NCBI RefSeq assembly: GCF_020905345.1
Contig: NZ_JAJJMO010000001.1
Coordinates: 2,852,001-2,916,000, forward strand
Length of the DNA: 64,000 nucleotides
Reading direction: 5' to 3'
Origin: Flavobacterium pisciphilum
GTDB lineage: Bacteria; Bacteroidota; Bacteroidia; Flavobacteriales; Flavobacteriaceae
The position numbers and the translations under genes are program-made. Below, piece by piece: positions 26,451 to 34,720 of this stretch. Every line of letters starts with the position of its first letter. Position 1 is the stretch's first letter. The notes below the pieces were generated by a model, which was given only the letters and a program-made list of their open reading frames with translations, had not been told where the DNA came from and did not search any database.

Positions 26451-26463
26451 AATAAAAATTACA

Positions 26464-27483
26464 ATGAAAGGTGTATTATTAGTAAATCTAGGTTCCCCCG
26501 AAAGTCCAACTCCAAAAGACGTAAAACCATATTTAGATGAATTTTTAATGGATAAATACGTAATTGATGTTCCGTATTTATTAAGAGCATTACTAATTCG
26601 TGGAATCATCTTAAGAAAAAGACCTGAAGAATCGGCGCATGCATACGAAAAGATTTGGTGGGATGAAGGTTCTCCACTAGTAGTGCTATCTGAAAGAATG
26701 CAAAAAAAGGTACAACCTATGGTGGATGTTCCTGTTTCATTGGCAATGCGTTATGGTAGCATGACCATCGAAAAAGGGCTACAAGAATTACATGACAAAG
26801 GAGTTACCGAAGTATTACTTTTTCCTTTGTACCCACAATACGCAATGGCATCTACATTGACCATTTTAGTAAAAGCTGAGGAAATTCGTAAGAAGAAGTT
26901 TCCGAACATGAAAATAACAGATGTTCCTGCCTTTTATAACAAACCTGATTACATAAAGAATTTAGCTGATTCTATGAAAAACCACCTAAATGGTTTTGAA
27001 TACGACCAACTTGTTTTTTCTTATCACGGAATTCCTGAGCGTCATGTACGTAAAACGGACAAAACAAAATCACATAAAAAATTCATAACCAACGAAATGT
27101 GTTGTGAAGTTGGTACTCCACAAGCTGAATTTTGCTATAGAACACATTGTTACGAAACGACTCGCTTAGTTGTGGAGCAATTAGGAATCCCGAAAGATAA
27201 ATATTGTGTTACTTTCCAGTCAAGATTAGCGGGCGATAAATGGCTTGAACCATATACCGACATTGAAATCAACAAAATGCCATCCAAAGGAATCAAGAAA
27301 ATTGCAGTTGTAACTCCTGCATTTGTTACTGATTGTTTAGAAACTCTTGAAGAAATCGCTATGCGTGCCAAAGAAGATTTTCAAGAAAATGGTGGCGAAG
27401 ATTTCCTTGCAATTCCATGTTTGAATGATGATGACGAATGGTGTGTAACTGTAAGTAATTGGATTAAAGACTGGGCAAAATAA
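26464..27483 (+). CDS. hemH: Ferrochelatase
   Basis: A 339-residue enzyme inserting Fe2+ into the porphyrin at the end of heme synthesis. It starts KGVLLVNLGSPESPTPKDVKPY, the family opening. The catalytic His is in FSYHGIPERH (H188), and the acidic metal-path motif is in DCLETLEEI (E293). A cysteine-containing stretch (MCCEVG and FCYRTHCYET) follows the His motif. The gene lies 147 bp after the AraC-type regulator and 29 bp before the HemJ-like gene on the same strand, so regulator, hemH and hemJ may share transcription. Its leader carries a repeat like that before hemE. Confidence 0.96.
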   Translation: MKGVLLVNLGSPESPTPKDVKPYLDEFLMDKYVIDVPYLLRALLIRGIILRKRPEESAHAYEKIWWDEGSPLVVLSERMQKKVQPMVDVPVSLAMRYGSMTIEKGLQELHDKGVTEVLLFPLYPQYAMASTLTILVKAEEIRKKKFPNMKITDVPAFYNKPDYIKNLADSMKNHLNGFEYDQLVFSYHGIPERHVRKTDKTKSHKKFITNEMCCEVGTPQAEFCYRTHCYETTRLVVEQLGIPKDKYCVTFQSRLAGDKWLEPYTDIEINKMPSKGIKKIAVVTPAFVTDCLETLEEIAMRAKEDFQENGGEDFLAIPCLNDDDEWCVTVSNWIKDWAK

Positions 27484-27512
27484 AAACTAGTAAACTCTTT
27501 TAGATACGTTTT

Positions 27513-28061
27513 ATGGAATATTACAACTACCTGAAATCACTTCACCTCATCTTTGTAATCACTTGGTTTGCAGGATTGTTTTATATCGTTCGCTTATTTG
27601 TTTATCAAATAGAAGCAAATGACAAACCATCTCCAGAAAAAGAAATTTTGCAAAAGCAATACAAGATAATGACATATAGATTGTGGTACATTATCACCTG
27701 GCCCTCAGCAGTATTGGCAAGTTTTTTTGCTTTTTGGATGTTGTTTTTTACTGATTTAGGAAAGTCTTGGCTACAAATGCCTTGGATGCACGTAAAGCTT
27801 TGTTTTGTATTTTTATTATATTTATATCACGGAAAATGCCATCAAATATTTAAGCAATTGCAAAACGACAATGTAAAATACACCACTAATTTCATGCGTT
27901 TGTGGAATGAAGGAGCAACGATAATCTTGTTCTCAGTAGTATTTTTGGTTGTTTTAAAAAATGCTGTAAACTGGATTTATGGCGTAATCGGAATTATACT
28001 ATTCTCGGTTTTAATCATGCTTGGTTTTCAATTTTATAAAAGAATACGAGAGAAAAAATAA
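27513..28061 (+). CDS. hemJ: HemJ-type protoporphyrinogen IX oxidase (CopD/HemJ family membrane protein)
   Basis: A 182-residue integral membrane protein with four or five helices. The N-terminal YLKSLHLIFVITWFAGLFY contains the invariant His (H11) needed for heme binding in HemJ. The conserved W-rich WPSAVLASFFAFWMLFF, the charged MPWMHVKLC segment and the RLWNEGATIIL stretch follow. HemJ oxidises protoporphyrinogen IX to protoporphyrin IX, the step just before HemH, using the respiratory chain. Its position 29 bp after hemH and the lack of HemG or HemY here support this. The alternative, a general CopD-family protein, is less likely. Confidence 0.87.
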   Translation: MEYYNYLKSLHLIFVITWFAGLFYIVRLFVYQIEANDKPSPEKEILQKQYKIMTYRLWYIITWPSAVLASFFAFWMLFFTDLGKSWLQMPWMHVKLCFVFLLYLYHGKCHQIFKQLQNDNVKYTTNFMRLWNEGATIILFSVVFLVVLKNAVNWIYGVIGIILFSVLIMLGFQFYKRIREKK

Positions 28062-28123
28062 TTTCTCAGTCGTAGTATTCGGTCTTATAGTAAGCTGCAA
28101 ACTACCTCTGTAAACTAGAAAAA

Positions 28124-29596
28124 ATGCTCAACAACTTCAAAATGTCAATGCTTTCGCTGCGTGTTAGGATATTCCTTTCGATGATTCTATTGATTGTTGT
28201 TGCTTCTGTTTTACTAGCTTCAATTTCTATTATCCAATTTAAGAATGAAGCCAAAGAATACCATCAAGAACGGTTGGAACGCAAAGAAAACGCGGTTAAA
28301 GAGCACATCAACTATGTTTTATCTACAACGACCTATCCTTTAAAAACGGCGAACCTAGATTTAATTTTTAAGGATAAGATTCATGAATTAGCCCAAATTC
28401 ATAATATCGAAATTAACATTTACAGTCTTAAAGGCGAACTACTTAAATCATCCAAAGAGTCATTTGCTGTTGATAAAGTTTCTCCTCCAATCCCCGAATA
28501 CATCTTAAAACTAGTACGTTCTTCTATCGAGAAACGTTTTGTAGATATTAAAACTCAAGATGGTGTAAAAAATCGTTCTTCTTATAGTTTGATCAAAGAT
28601 GAAAAATTCAAGCCTCTTGGAATTTTAAACTTACCGTATATAGAAGATGATGGTTATTATGAAAATGAACTAAACACGTTCTTAATTCGTTTGGGTCAAG
28701 TATATTCATTTATGCTTATTGTAGCATTTGCGTTAGCTTATTTCTTATCAACCTACATCACCAAATCATTAAAAACTATTTCGGATAAGCTAAGCGAAAC
28801 CAATCTGAATCAGAAAAACGAAAAGATTGTTTTAGAGGCCAGCAGCAAAGAGATTAACTTCTTAATCAAGTCTTACAACGGAATGGTTGAAAAACTTGAG
28901 AAAAGTGCGATAAAACTAGCTCAAAGCGAACGAGAAGAAGCTTGGCGAGAAATGGCAAAACAAGTAGCACACGAAATCAAAAATCCGCTTACACCAATGC
29001 GTTTGACGGTACAGAGTTTTCAAAGAAAATTTGACCCTACTGCCCCAGATGTTAAGCAAAAACTGAATGACTACTCCGAGACATTAATTCAGCAAATAGA
29101 CACTATGACCGCTGTGGCTTCGGCATTTTCAAATTTTGCCTCTATGCCTGCACAACAAAACGAAACATTAAATGTGGTAGAAGTTGTAGAGCTATCGTTG
29201 GACATCTTTAACGAAGAATATCTTGTTTTTCAGAGCGATGAAGAGGAAATTATTTCCAAAATGGATCGAACACAACTAATTCGAATTATTACCAATTTGG
29301 TTAAAAATGCAACACAAGCTATTCCTGAAATTCAACAAAACAAATCGATTTTAGTAACTGTCAAAAGACAAGGTGATAATGTTGAAATTGCTGTAAAAGA
29401 CAACGGAATAGGAATACAAAAGCAAGATGTTGATCGTGTTTTTGAACCAAAATTCACTACTAAGAATAGCGGAATGGGTCTTGGCCTCGGAATTATAAAA
29501 AACATCATCGAAAATTATAAAGGAACAATTACCTTTGAAACAGAATACGGTAAAGGAACTACATTTACAGTTACATTACCAATTACAAACTCATAA
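28124..29596 (+). CDS. Membrane sensor histidine kinase (NtrY-like, HAMP + HisKA + HATPase)
   Basis: A 490-residue sensor kinase. The first transmembrane helix (about 11-33) and a second one (about 193-213) bracket a periplasmic sensing domain. A HAMP-type linker follows. The phosphoacceptor His is in VAHEIKNPLTPM (H283), an NtrY/PAS-type H-box. The ATPase domain has the N box LVKNATQAI, the G1 box DNGIGIQ and the late GMGLGLGIIKNIIE. No response regulator gene is adjacent, so its partner is elsewhere. An enoyl-CoA hydratase follows after 11 bp, and the hemH-hemJ pair ends 62 bp upstream. The signal sensed is unknown. Confidence 0.9.
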   Translation: MLNNFKMSMLSLRVRIFLSMILLIVVASVLLASISIIQFKNEAKEYHQERLERKENAVKEHINYVLSTTTYPLKTANLDLIFKDKIHELAQIHNIEINIYSLKGELLKSSKESFAVDKVSPPIPEYILKLVRSSIEKRFVDIKTQDGVKNRSSYSLIKDEKFKPLGILNLPYIEDDGYYENELNTFLIRLGQVYSFMLIVAFALAYFLSTYITKSLKTISDKLSETNLNQKNEKIVLEASSKEINFLIKSYNGMVEKLEKSAIKLAQSEREEAWREMAKQVAHEIKNPLTPMRLTVQSFQRKFDPTAPDVKQKLNDYSETLIQQIDTMTAVASAFSNFASMPAQQNETLNVVEVVELSLDIFNEEYLVFQSDEEEIISKMDRTQLIRIITNLVKNATQAIPEIQQNKSILVTVKRQGDNVEIAVKDNGIGIQKQDVDRVFEPKFTTKNSGMGLGLGIIKNIIENYKGTITFETEYGKGTTFTVTLPITNS

Positions 29597-29607
29597 ACAA
29601 CTGTATC

Positions 29608-30390
29608 ATGAACTACGAAAACATACTAATTACAATCGAAGGGAAGATTGCAACTATTACAATTAATCGTCCAACTAAACTTAATGCTTTAAACAAAGAG
29701 ACAATTAATGATTTACAAAAGGCTTTTAAATTATTAGCAAAAAACAATGATGTTCGTGTGATTGTTTTAACTGGAAGTGGAGAAAAAGCTTTTGTAGCTG
29801 GTGCTGATATATCTGAATTTGCTAATTATACTATCGAAGAAGGAACTGCTCTAGCAGCTGAAGGTCAAGAGAAGTTATTTGATTTTATCGAAAACCTAAA
29901 GAAACCTGTTATTGCTGCAGTTAATGGTTTTGCTCTTGGTGGCGGATTAGAATTAGCAATGGCTTGCCATTTCAGAATTGCATCTGACAATGCAAAAATG
30001 GGATTACCAGAAGTTTCTCTAGGTCTTATACCTGGCTATGGAGGAACACAGCGTTTACCTCAACTTATTGGTAAAGGCCGTGCAATGGAAATGATTATGA
30101 CTGCAGGAATGCTTAACGCTGAGGAAGCCAAACAATACGGATTGGTTAATCATGTAGTGCCTCAGGCTGAACTTATTGCTTATTGCAACGGTATTGCAGA
30201 AAAGATAATCAAGAATGCTCCAATAGCTATTTCTAAAGCAATCAAAGCGATAAACGCTAATTATAAAGATGGCAAAAATGGTTATGACGTAGAAATAAAA
30301 TCATTCGGAAAATGCTTTGGAACAAAAGACTTTATCGAAGGAACTACTGCATTTTTAGAAAAAAGAAAAGCAGTTTTTACTGGAAAATAG
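29608..30390 (+). CDS. Enoyl-CoA hydratase/isomerase family protein
   Basis: A 260-residue crotonase-fold enzyme. It has the oxyanion-hole segment AFVAGADISEF and then NGFALGGGLELAMACHFRIAS. The catalytic Glu region is in MGLPEVSLGLIPGYGGTQRL, with both acidic residues of a hydratase (in GGGLELAM and LPEVSLG). It would add water to 2-enoyl-CoA in beta-oxidation or a related route. It follows the histidine kinase gene by 11 bp, so cotranscription is likely even though the roles look unrelated. The stand-alone size, without a dehydrogenase domain, matches short-chain hydratases of FadB-independent type. Confidence 0.88.
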   Translation: MNYENILITIEGKIATITINRPTKLNALNKETINDLQKAFKLLAKNNDVRVIVLTGSGEKAFVAGADISEFANYTIEEGTALAAEGQEKLFDFIENLKKPVIAAVNGFALGGGLELAMACHFRIASDNAKMGLPEVSLGLIPGYGGTQRLPQLIGKGRAMEMIMTAGMLNAEEAKQYGLVNHVVPQAELIAYCNGIAEKIIKNAPIAISKAIKAINANYKDGKNGYDVEIKSFGKCFGTKDFIEGTTAFLEKRKAVFTGK

Positions 30391-30395
30391 CGTTT

Positions 30396-30472
30396 GTAAA
30401 CGCAAAGTACGCAAAACTTCTCTGATTTTTTCTAGCGTTCATTGCGCAAATCTTTGCGAGCCTTGCGGTTAA
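30396..30472. repeat. Palindromic intergenic element (cgcaaag family, copy 2)
   Basis: Arms gtaaacgcaaagtacgcaaa (30396-30415) and tttgcgagccttgcggttaa (30453-30472) are complementary at about 15 of 20 positions. It resembles the palindrome at 3263-3322 in the repeated words cgcaaag and aaagt-cgcaaa. It lies in the 108-bp gap after the enoyl-CoA hydratase gene. Confidence 0.5.
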
Positions 30473-30498
30473 ACAAATTATAATATTAAAACAACATT

Positions 30499-30900
30499 AT
30501 GTCTTACGAACCTGTATTAAACGAATTTTGGCAAAAAGTAAAGGAAAGTATCCTAAGCGGTACTTTTGCTAAACTAACATTAGCCAAAACGATAGGTGAC
30601 ACCGAATTGAAAAACATTTATATTCGTCTTGTTATCAACGAAGACAATACTTATGGTGTATCGCTAACTGCACGTTATAAAACTGAAGAAATAGAAAGTT
30701 TCCACACACTTGACGAGTCTTTTATTGTGCTAGCTCCATACATCAAAAACCCATTTTTAACTGCTCTATTATTCACAACCGAAGCTGATGTTACTTTTAA
30801 AGTAAACAAAAAGAATGTAGGAAGTATCATTGAGCAAGCACCAACCTTTAAAAACGCATCTCCTGTAATGCTTGAGATGATTGAAAAAGGCATTGTGTAG
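30499..30900 (+). CDS. Uncharacterised cytoplasmic protein
   Basis: A 133-residue protein without a signal peptide or membrane segment. The sequence alternates beta-type strands (IYIRLVINEDNTYGVSLTARY) and helices, with a possible compact fold ending in NASPVMLEMIEKGIV. I do not recognise the family and see no catalytic residues. It lies downstream of the enoyl-CoA hydratase, separated by a palindromic repeat, and 47 bp before a secreted protein gene on the same strand. No clear promoter box was found in the gap. The length and clean start suggest a real gene. Confidence 0.7.
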   Translation: MSYEPVLNEFWQKVKESILSGTFAKLTLAKTIGDTELKNIYIRLVINEDNTYGVSLTARYKTEEIESFHTLDESFIVLAPYIKNPFLTALLFTTEADVTFKVNKKNVGSIIEQAPTFKNASPVMLEMIEKGIV

Positions 30901-30947
30901 TTACTAACAAAATTATCATTTTAAACCTAAACCCATAAAATTACCAA

Positions 30948-31478
30948 ATGAAAACTACTGTAACATCTTTATTTTTGATGGCATCTCTTTTAATGAGTAC
31001 AGCAATTTTTGCTCAAAGTACTATGAAAGAATATAAAGCCGGACATATTTTTAATATAAGTCTACCTGATTATATGGGTAAAACTGCCGACTTAAACAGC
31101 TCTGCAGCGATACAGTACAAAAACGAAGTAAAAGATATTTACGGAATAGTTATTTTTGACACCAAAGAAGAATTGAAACTTCTTGATATGAATTATACCT
31201 CTGTTGCTGATTTTTATGAAGATTTCATTAAAGACTTTTTAAAAGATGAAGAAAAGAGAAACGTATCAAAATCTAAAGCAACTAAAAAAGGCGACATTAA
31301 TTTCATAGAGGCTGATGCAAGCTATTTTGACAAAGAAATAAACAATAGCATTTACTACTTTGTTGGGATTGTAGAAACAAAAAGTGCTTATTACAAAGTC
31401 TTATCTTGGTCATCTCTAGAGGACAAAGACAAATACAAAGCCGATTTCCAAAAAATACTTTATAGTATTAAAGAATAA
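30948..31478 (+). CDS. Uncharacterised secreted protein
   Basis: A 176-residue protein with a cleavable signal peptide (MKTTVTSLFLMASLLMSTAIFAQ). The mature part is rich in Lys, Asp and Tyr, alternates strands and helices, and ends ADFQKILYSIKE without a T9SS tail, so it is probably periplasmic. I do not recognise a family, although the aromatic-rich YYFVGIVETKSAYYKVLSW segment looks like a beta-hairpin. It ends just before a strong bidirectional terminator. The upstream neighbour is an unknown cytoplasmic protein. No function can be given. Confidence 0.72.
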   Translation: MKTTVTSLFLMASLLMSTAIFAQSTMKEYKAGHIFNISLPDYMGKTADLNSSAAIQYKNEVKDIYGIVIFDTKEELKLLDMNYTSVADFYEDFIKDFLKDEEKRNVSKSKATKKGDINFIEADASYFDKEINNSIYYFVGIVETKSAYYKVLSWSSLEDKDKYKADFQKILYSIKE

Positions 31479-31479
31479 A

Positions 31480-31525
31480 AAAAGAGCCAAAGTTTAATCG
31501 ATTAAACTTTGGCTCTTTTCTTTTA
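31480..31525. terminator. Bidirectional terminator
   Basis: Near-perfect palindrome AAAAGAGCCAAAGTTTAAT / ATTAAACTTTGGCTCTTTT between the secreted-protein gene (+) and the HD-domain gene (-). Confidence 0.92.
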
Positions 31526-31592
31526 CCGAATAATTCAATGTTGTTTAAATACTCCATTTCCACAATACAGCACTGAAACTGAAAACTGAATC

Positions 31593-32246
31593 CTACTTCA
31601 CCCCTTCCCACTCCGCATAAAATTGAGAAAGAAACGTTTCCATAAAACGGTGTCTTTCAGCAGCGATTTGTCTTCCTGTATCGGTATTCATTTTATCTTT
31701 TAACAACAACAGTTTTTCATAGAAATGATTAATTGTTGGTGCTTTATTATTTTTATACTCTTCTTTAGTCATATTTGTTATTGGCGCAATAGAAGGATCA
31801 TAAAGCGTTCTATCCTTAAATCCTCCATAATTAAATGCTCTTGCCACTCCAATAGCTCCAATAGCATCCAATCGATCTGCGTCTTGTACAACATCTAACT
31901 CTATTGAACTAAACTTCTTTTCAAAATTACCTCCTTTGTATGATATGTTTTCGATAATCTTAACAACATGTGCTATAATATCTTCTGAAACATTCTCCGA
32001 TTCTAGAAACAAACGGGCAGTTCTAGGTCCGATAGTCTCGTCTCCATTATGAAACTTACTATCTGCAATATCGTGTAATAAAGCTCCCAATTTAACCACT
32101 GTAACATCACAAGGAGTGTTTTTAGCAATTAAAAGTGCATTTTTATATACTCGTTCAATATGAAACCAATCATGCCCTCCTTCAGCATCATTTAGCTTCT
32201 CTTTTACAAAAGTGATGGTCTTATTAATAATCTCGTTGTGAATCAT
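31593..32246 (-). CDS. HD-domain phosphohydrolase
   Basis: A 217-residue protein of the HD superfamily. The metal-binding motifs include HDWFHIERV, the central LLHDIAD with the HD pair, and a later DVVQDADRLDAIGAIG with a conserved Asp. The size and layout fit small HD hydrolases such as YedJ/YfbR-type or uncharacterised phosphohydrolases acting on nucleotides. The substrate cannot be told. The gene is preceded upstream on the same strand by the terminator of the desaturase gene and ends before a shared bidirectional terminator, so it is a single-gene unit. Confidence 0.87.
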   Translation of the reverse strand: MIHNEIINKTITFVKEKLNDAEGGHDWFHIERVYKNALLIAKNTPCDVTVVKLGALLHDIADSKFHNGDETIGPRTARLFLESENVSEDIIAHVVKIIENISYKGGNFEKKFSSIELDVVQDADRLDAIGAIGVARAFNYGGFKDRTLYDPSIAPITNMTKEEYKNNKAPTINHFYEKLLLLKDKMNTDTGRQIAAERHRFMETFLSQFYAEWEGVK

Positions 32247-32257
32247 GGCTATATATG

Positions 32258-32304
32258 AAAAAAAATGTTGATTGCGAGAACTTTAAAGTCTCAACAATCA
32301 ACAT
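32258..32304 (-). terminator. Terminator of the acyltransferase-desaturase operon
   Basis: Arms ATGTTGATTG (32265-32274) and CAATCAACAT (32295-32304) are perfect, with a second inner stem (acttt / aaagt). On the minus strand a run of eight T follows. Confidence 0.85.
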
Positions 32305-32336
32305 ATATTTATTAATTTTTTAAGGCGATCTGTATA

Positions 32337-33329
32337 TTACAATCTAGCAGGTTCTACCCATTTAAAAATATGTGATTCTTGAGGAATAACCAATCTTTCC
32401 GAAATTTTCGCCATTCTTCCAGGTAATTTCATCAAATAGTCACGGGCTTTTTCAGCTTCATCAGTAAGTCCACCAATTTTATCAATTTCCCATTTGTTAA
32501 TTAACTTTTGCATGATATCAACATAATCACTAGCGGTGTAAACTCCGATACGTTGTGCTGAATCTGAAAATTGTTCAAAAGCGGTACTTATTTTTTGTCC
32601 CGATTCTCTAAGGAAATGTGCAGGCATAACGATTTTTGCTTTCATCATGTATTGAAAAGCAAGCATCATTTCACTAGGATCTACTTGAAAAATACGAGTA
32701 ACAAATTCGCTATATGCATGGTGATGACGCATTTCGTCACCTGCAATCATTTTACACATTTTAGACAATTTATTATCTCCATATTTCTTAGCCATTTGTG
32801 CTACTCTGTTATGTGAAACATAAGTTGCTAGCTCTTGAAAACTAGTGTATACAAAGTTTTTATATGGATCACTTCCTGTTCCAATATCAAAACCATCGTT
32901 GATTAAATGCTGTGTAGTCATTTCTATCTCACGCATGTTTACACGACCTGATAAATACAAATATTTGTTTAGTAAATCACCATGACGGTTTTCTTCACCT
33001 GTCCACTGTCTGATCCATTTAGACCATCCATTTCCACCATTTTCAACTTGATTGATACCTTCTACATCCATTAACCATGATTCATAAGTAGGTAAAGCTT
33101 CTTCGGTAATAGTATCCCCTACTAAAGTTACCCAAAAATCGTATGGTAACTCTTTAGCAATTTCGCGTAGCTCTTTTACTTCTTCAAAAAAAGTATCTTT
33201 TTCTGAATTAGGTAAAAAATCTGACGGCTGCCAAATTTTCTCAACAGGTATTAAATACTGTTCAACGAAGCTGTCCACGTTTTTCTCTAAAAACTGCATT
33301 ACTTCTAATCGAATGTTCTTTATAGACAT
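32337..33329 (-). CDS. Acyl-ACP desaturase (ferritin-like diiron)
   Basis: A 330-residue soluble diiron desaturase related to plant stearoyl-ACP desaturase. The two iron-binding motifs are TGEENRHG and AGDEMRHH, the second in a conserved helix with following HAYSEFV. It would introduce a cis double bond into acyl-ACP, giving unsaturated fatty acids for membranes, which suits a bacterium growing at moderate to low temperature. The gene starts 10 bp after the stop of the PlsC-type acyltransferase gene, so synthesis and use of the fatty acid chain are on one transcript. The chain length and bond position cannot be read. Confidence 0.9.
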   Translation of the reverse strand: MSIKNIRLEVMQFLEKNVDSFVEQYLIPVEKIWQPSDFLPNSEKDTFFEEVKELREIAKELPYDFWVTLVGDTITEEALPTYESWLMDVEGINQVENGGNGWSKWIRQWTGEENRHGDLLNKYLYLSGRVNMREIEMTTQHLINDGFDIGTGSDPYKNFVYTSFQELATYVSHNRVAQMAKKYGDNKLSKMCKMIAGDEMRHHHAYSEFVTRIFQVDPSEMMLAFQYMMKAKIVMPAHFLRESGQKISTAFEQFSDSAQRIGVYTASDYVDIMQKLINKWEIDKIGGLTDEAEKARDYLMKLPGRMAKISERLVIPQESHIFKWVEPARL

Positions 33330-33339
33330 TTTATATAAT

Positions 33340-34074
33340 TTAAATTTTAATTCCTTCTACTACAGCCTTTTCCGTATTCTCCATTATCGTAGCAAAATCA
33401 TAATCTTTCACTGCTAACGGTTTATGAATGGTAAAGGTAAGATGATTTCCTAAACCCACAGGGAAAAAACCAAATTTTACCATTTTCCATGAGTTATTAA
33501 TACTAACTGGTACAACATATGCAGATGGTGCATATTTGCATAATATCTTCAAGCCGCTTTGTGCAAATTCCTTAGGTTTTCCGGTTTTACTCCTAGTGCC
33601 TTCTGGGAAGATTACGGCAGCACGTTTGTATTTTTCAATATATTCAGACATTCCTTTGATTACTGGAATGGCTTGTTTAGGGTCTTTTCTATCAATTAGG
33701 ACTGAACCTCCATGGCGTAAATTATAAGATACACTTGGTATTCCAGAACCTAACTCTTTCTTACTTACAAATTTACAATGAAAACGGCGTAAATACCAAA
33801 TCATTGCCACAATATCGTACATGCTTTGGTGATTTGAAACAAAAATGATGGGAACTCCTTCAGGAATCAATTCTCTATTCTCAAATTTATAGGTTGTCCC
33901 TACAAGGTTAGTACATTTTACCAAAAAGAAATTGAGATAGTCAACACTTTTTTTATGCGCTTGGTAGCCAAAAACATTAAGACAAACCCATTGAATTGGA
34001 TGGAAGATTGCTAAACAAAATCCAAAACACAAATAATAAATAACGGATATGGGGTACGAAATAAGTTTTTGCAT
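33340..34074 (-). CDS. 1-acyl-sn-glycerol-3-phosphate acyltransferase (PlsC-like)
   Basis: A 244-residue membrane acyltransferase. The catalytic HX4D motif is NHQSMYD, and the later FPEGTRSKTGKPKEF binds the phosphate group. One N-terminal hydrophobic segment (about 6-24) anchors it to the inner membrane. It would add an acyl chain to lysophosphatidate in phospholipid synthesis. The frame is open to 34179, but the ATG at 34074 is preferred: it gives the usual length, and a -7 box at 34092-34099 lies just upstream. The desaturase gene follows after 10 bp, and rnpA is divergent. Confidence 0.88.
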   Translation of the reverse strand: MQKLISYPISVIYYLCFGFCLAIFHPIQWVCLNVFGYQAHKKSVDYLNFFLVKCTNLVGTTYKFENRELIPEGVPIIFVSNHQSMYDIVAMIWYLRRFHCKFVSKKELGSGIPSVSYNLRHGGSVLIDRKDPKQAIPVIKGMSEYIEKYKRAAVIFPEGTRSKTGKPKEFAQSGLKILCKYAPSAYVVPVSINNSWKMVKFGFFPVGLGNHLTFTIHKPLAVKDYDFATIMENTEKAVVEGIKI

Positions 34075-34091
34075 GCTTAAAAAATTAGCTG

Positions 34092-34099
34092 CAAAAGTA
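34092..34099 (-). promoter_or_regulatory. Candidate -7 box for the acyltransferase-desaturase operon
   Basis: TACTTTTG on the minus strand matches TAnnTTTG, 18 bp before the preferred ATG at 34074. No -33 TTG was seen. Confidence 0.45.
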
Positions 34100-34158
34100 A
34101 TAAATATATTTTTAGCTCTAATTAAATCGTAAATAATAATAGGTTTGTTGTTAAATTG

Positions 34159-34166
34159 TACCTTTG
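34159..34166 (+). promoter_or_regulatory. Candidate -7 box for rnpA
   Basis: TACCTTTG matches TAnnTTTG, 35 bp before the ATG at 34201, and lies inside the longer ORF that would start at the TTG at 34156. No -33 TTG at good spacing. Confidence 0.45.
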
Positions 34167-34200
34167 TTGCATAATCCACAGTATTTTCCTAAAACAAAAG

Positions 34201-34623
34201 ATGAGCTTTACATACCCAAAAAACGAACGACTAAAAAGCAAAACAATAATTGGACTACTCTTTTCCGAAGGGAAATCAGTTTCTAAATATCCGTTGCGAT
34301 TGGTTTATTATTCAGGAGGTTTGGAGGAAAATGAGAAAATTAAAATGGGTGTTTCGGTATCCAAAAAATATTTCAAAAAAGCTGTTGACCGCAATTACTT
34401 CAAACGTGTTTTACGCGAAACGTATAGATTAAACAAACATATTTTGCTTGATAATTTAGACAAGCCTTATTCGTTTATGCTCTTTTATCAAACAAAAGAC
34501 AGGTTGTCTTATGACGAAATCAATACTAAAACGATTCAATTGTTTGAAAAATTTTTACTTCAGCTAAATCCAAATCCTGCTCCTGAGGCTAAAACAGATT
34601 TACAAAACGATACTATTCAATAG
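34201..34623 (+). CDS. rnpA: Ribonuclease P protein component
   Basis: A 140-residue RnpA protein, the partner of RNase P RNA in tRNA 5' maturation. It starts MSFTYPKNERLKSK, close to the usual RnpA opening. The conserved RNR region appears as KAVDRNYFKRVLRETYR, preceded by MGVSVSKKYFKKA. A C-terminal tail of about 20 polar residues extends beyond the core. ATG 34201 is preferred over the upstream TTG at 34156. rpmH is not adjacent, as is usual in flavobacteria. The S41 peptidase gene follows on the same strand after 97 bp. Confidence 0.92.
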   Translation: MSFTYPKNERLKSKTIIGLLFSEGKSVSKYPLRLVYYSGGLEENEKIKMGVSVSKKYFKKAVDRNYFKRVLRETYRLNKHILLDNLDKPYSFMLFYQTKDRLSYDEINTKTIQLFEKFLLQLNPNPAPEAKTDLQNDTIQ

Positions 34624-34720
34624 TTTTTGTCTTTCTAAAACGTGTTTCCTCATAGACCCGCGTTAATGTTGCTGAATTATTCTTATTTTAGTACTCTGAA
34701 ATTTAAGATAACTCACAAAC

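Noticed and set aside
34156..34200. Upstream TTG start for rnpA
   Set aside because: The TAnnTTTG box at 34159-34166 overlaps it, and the ATG at 34201 gives the normal RnpA N-terminus.
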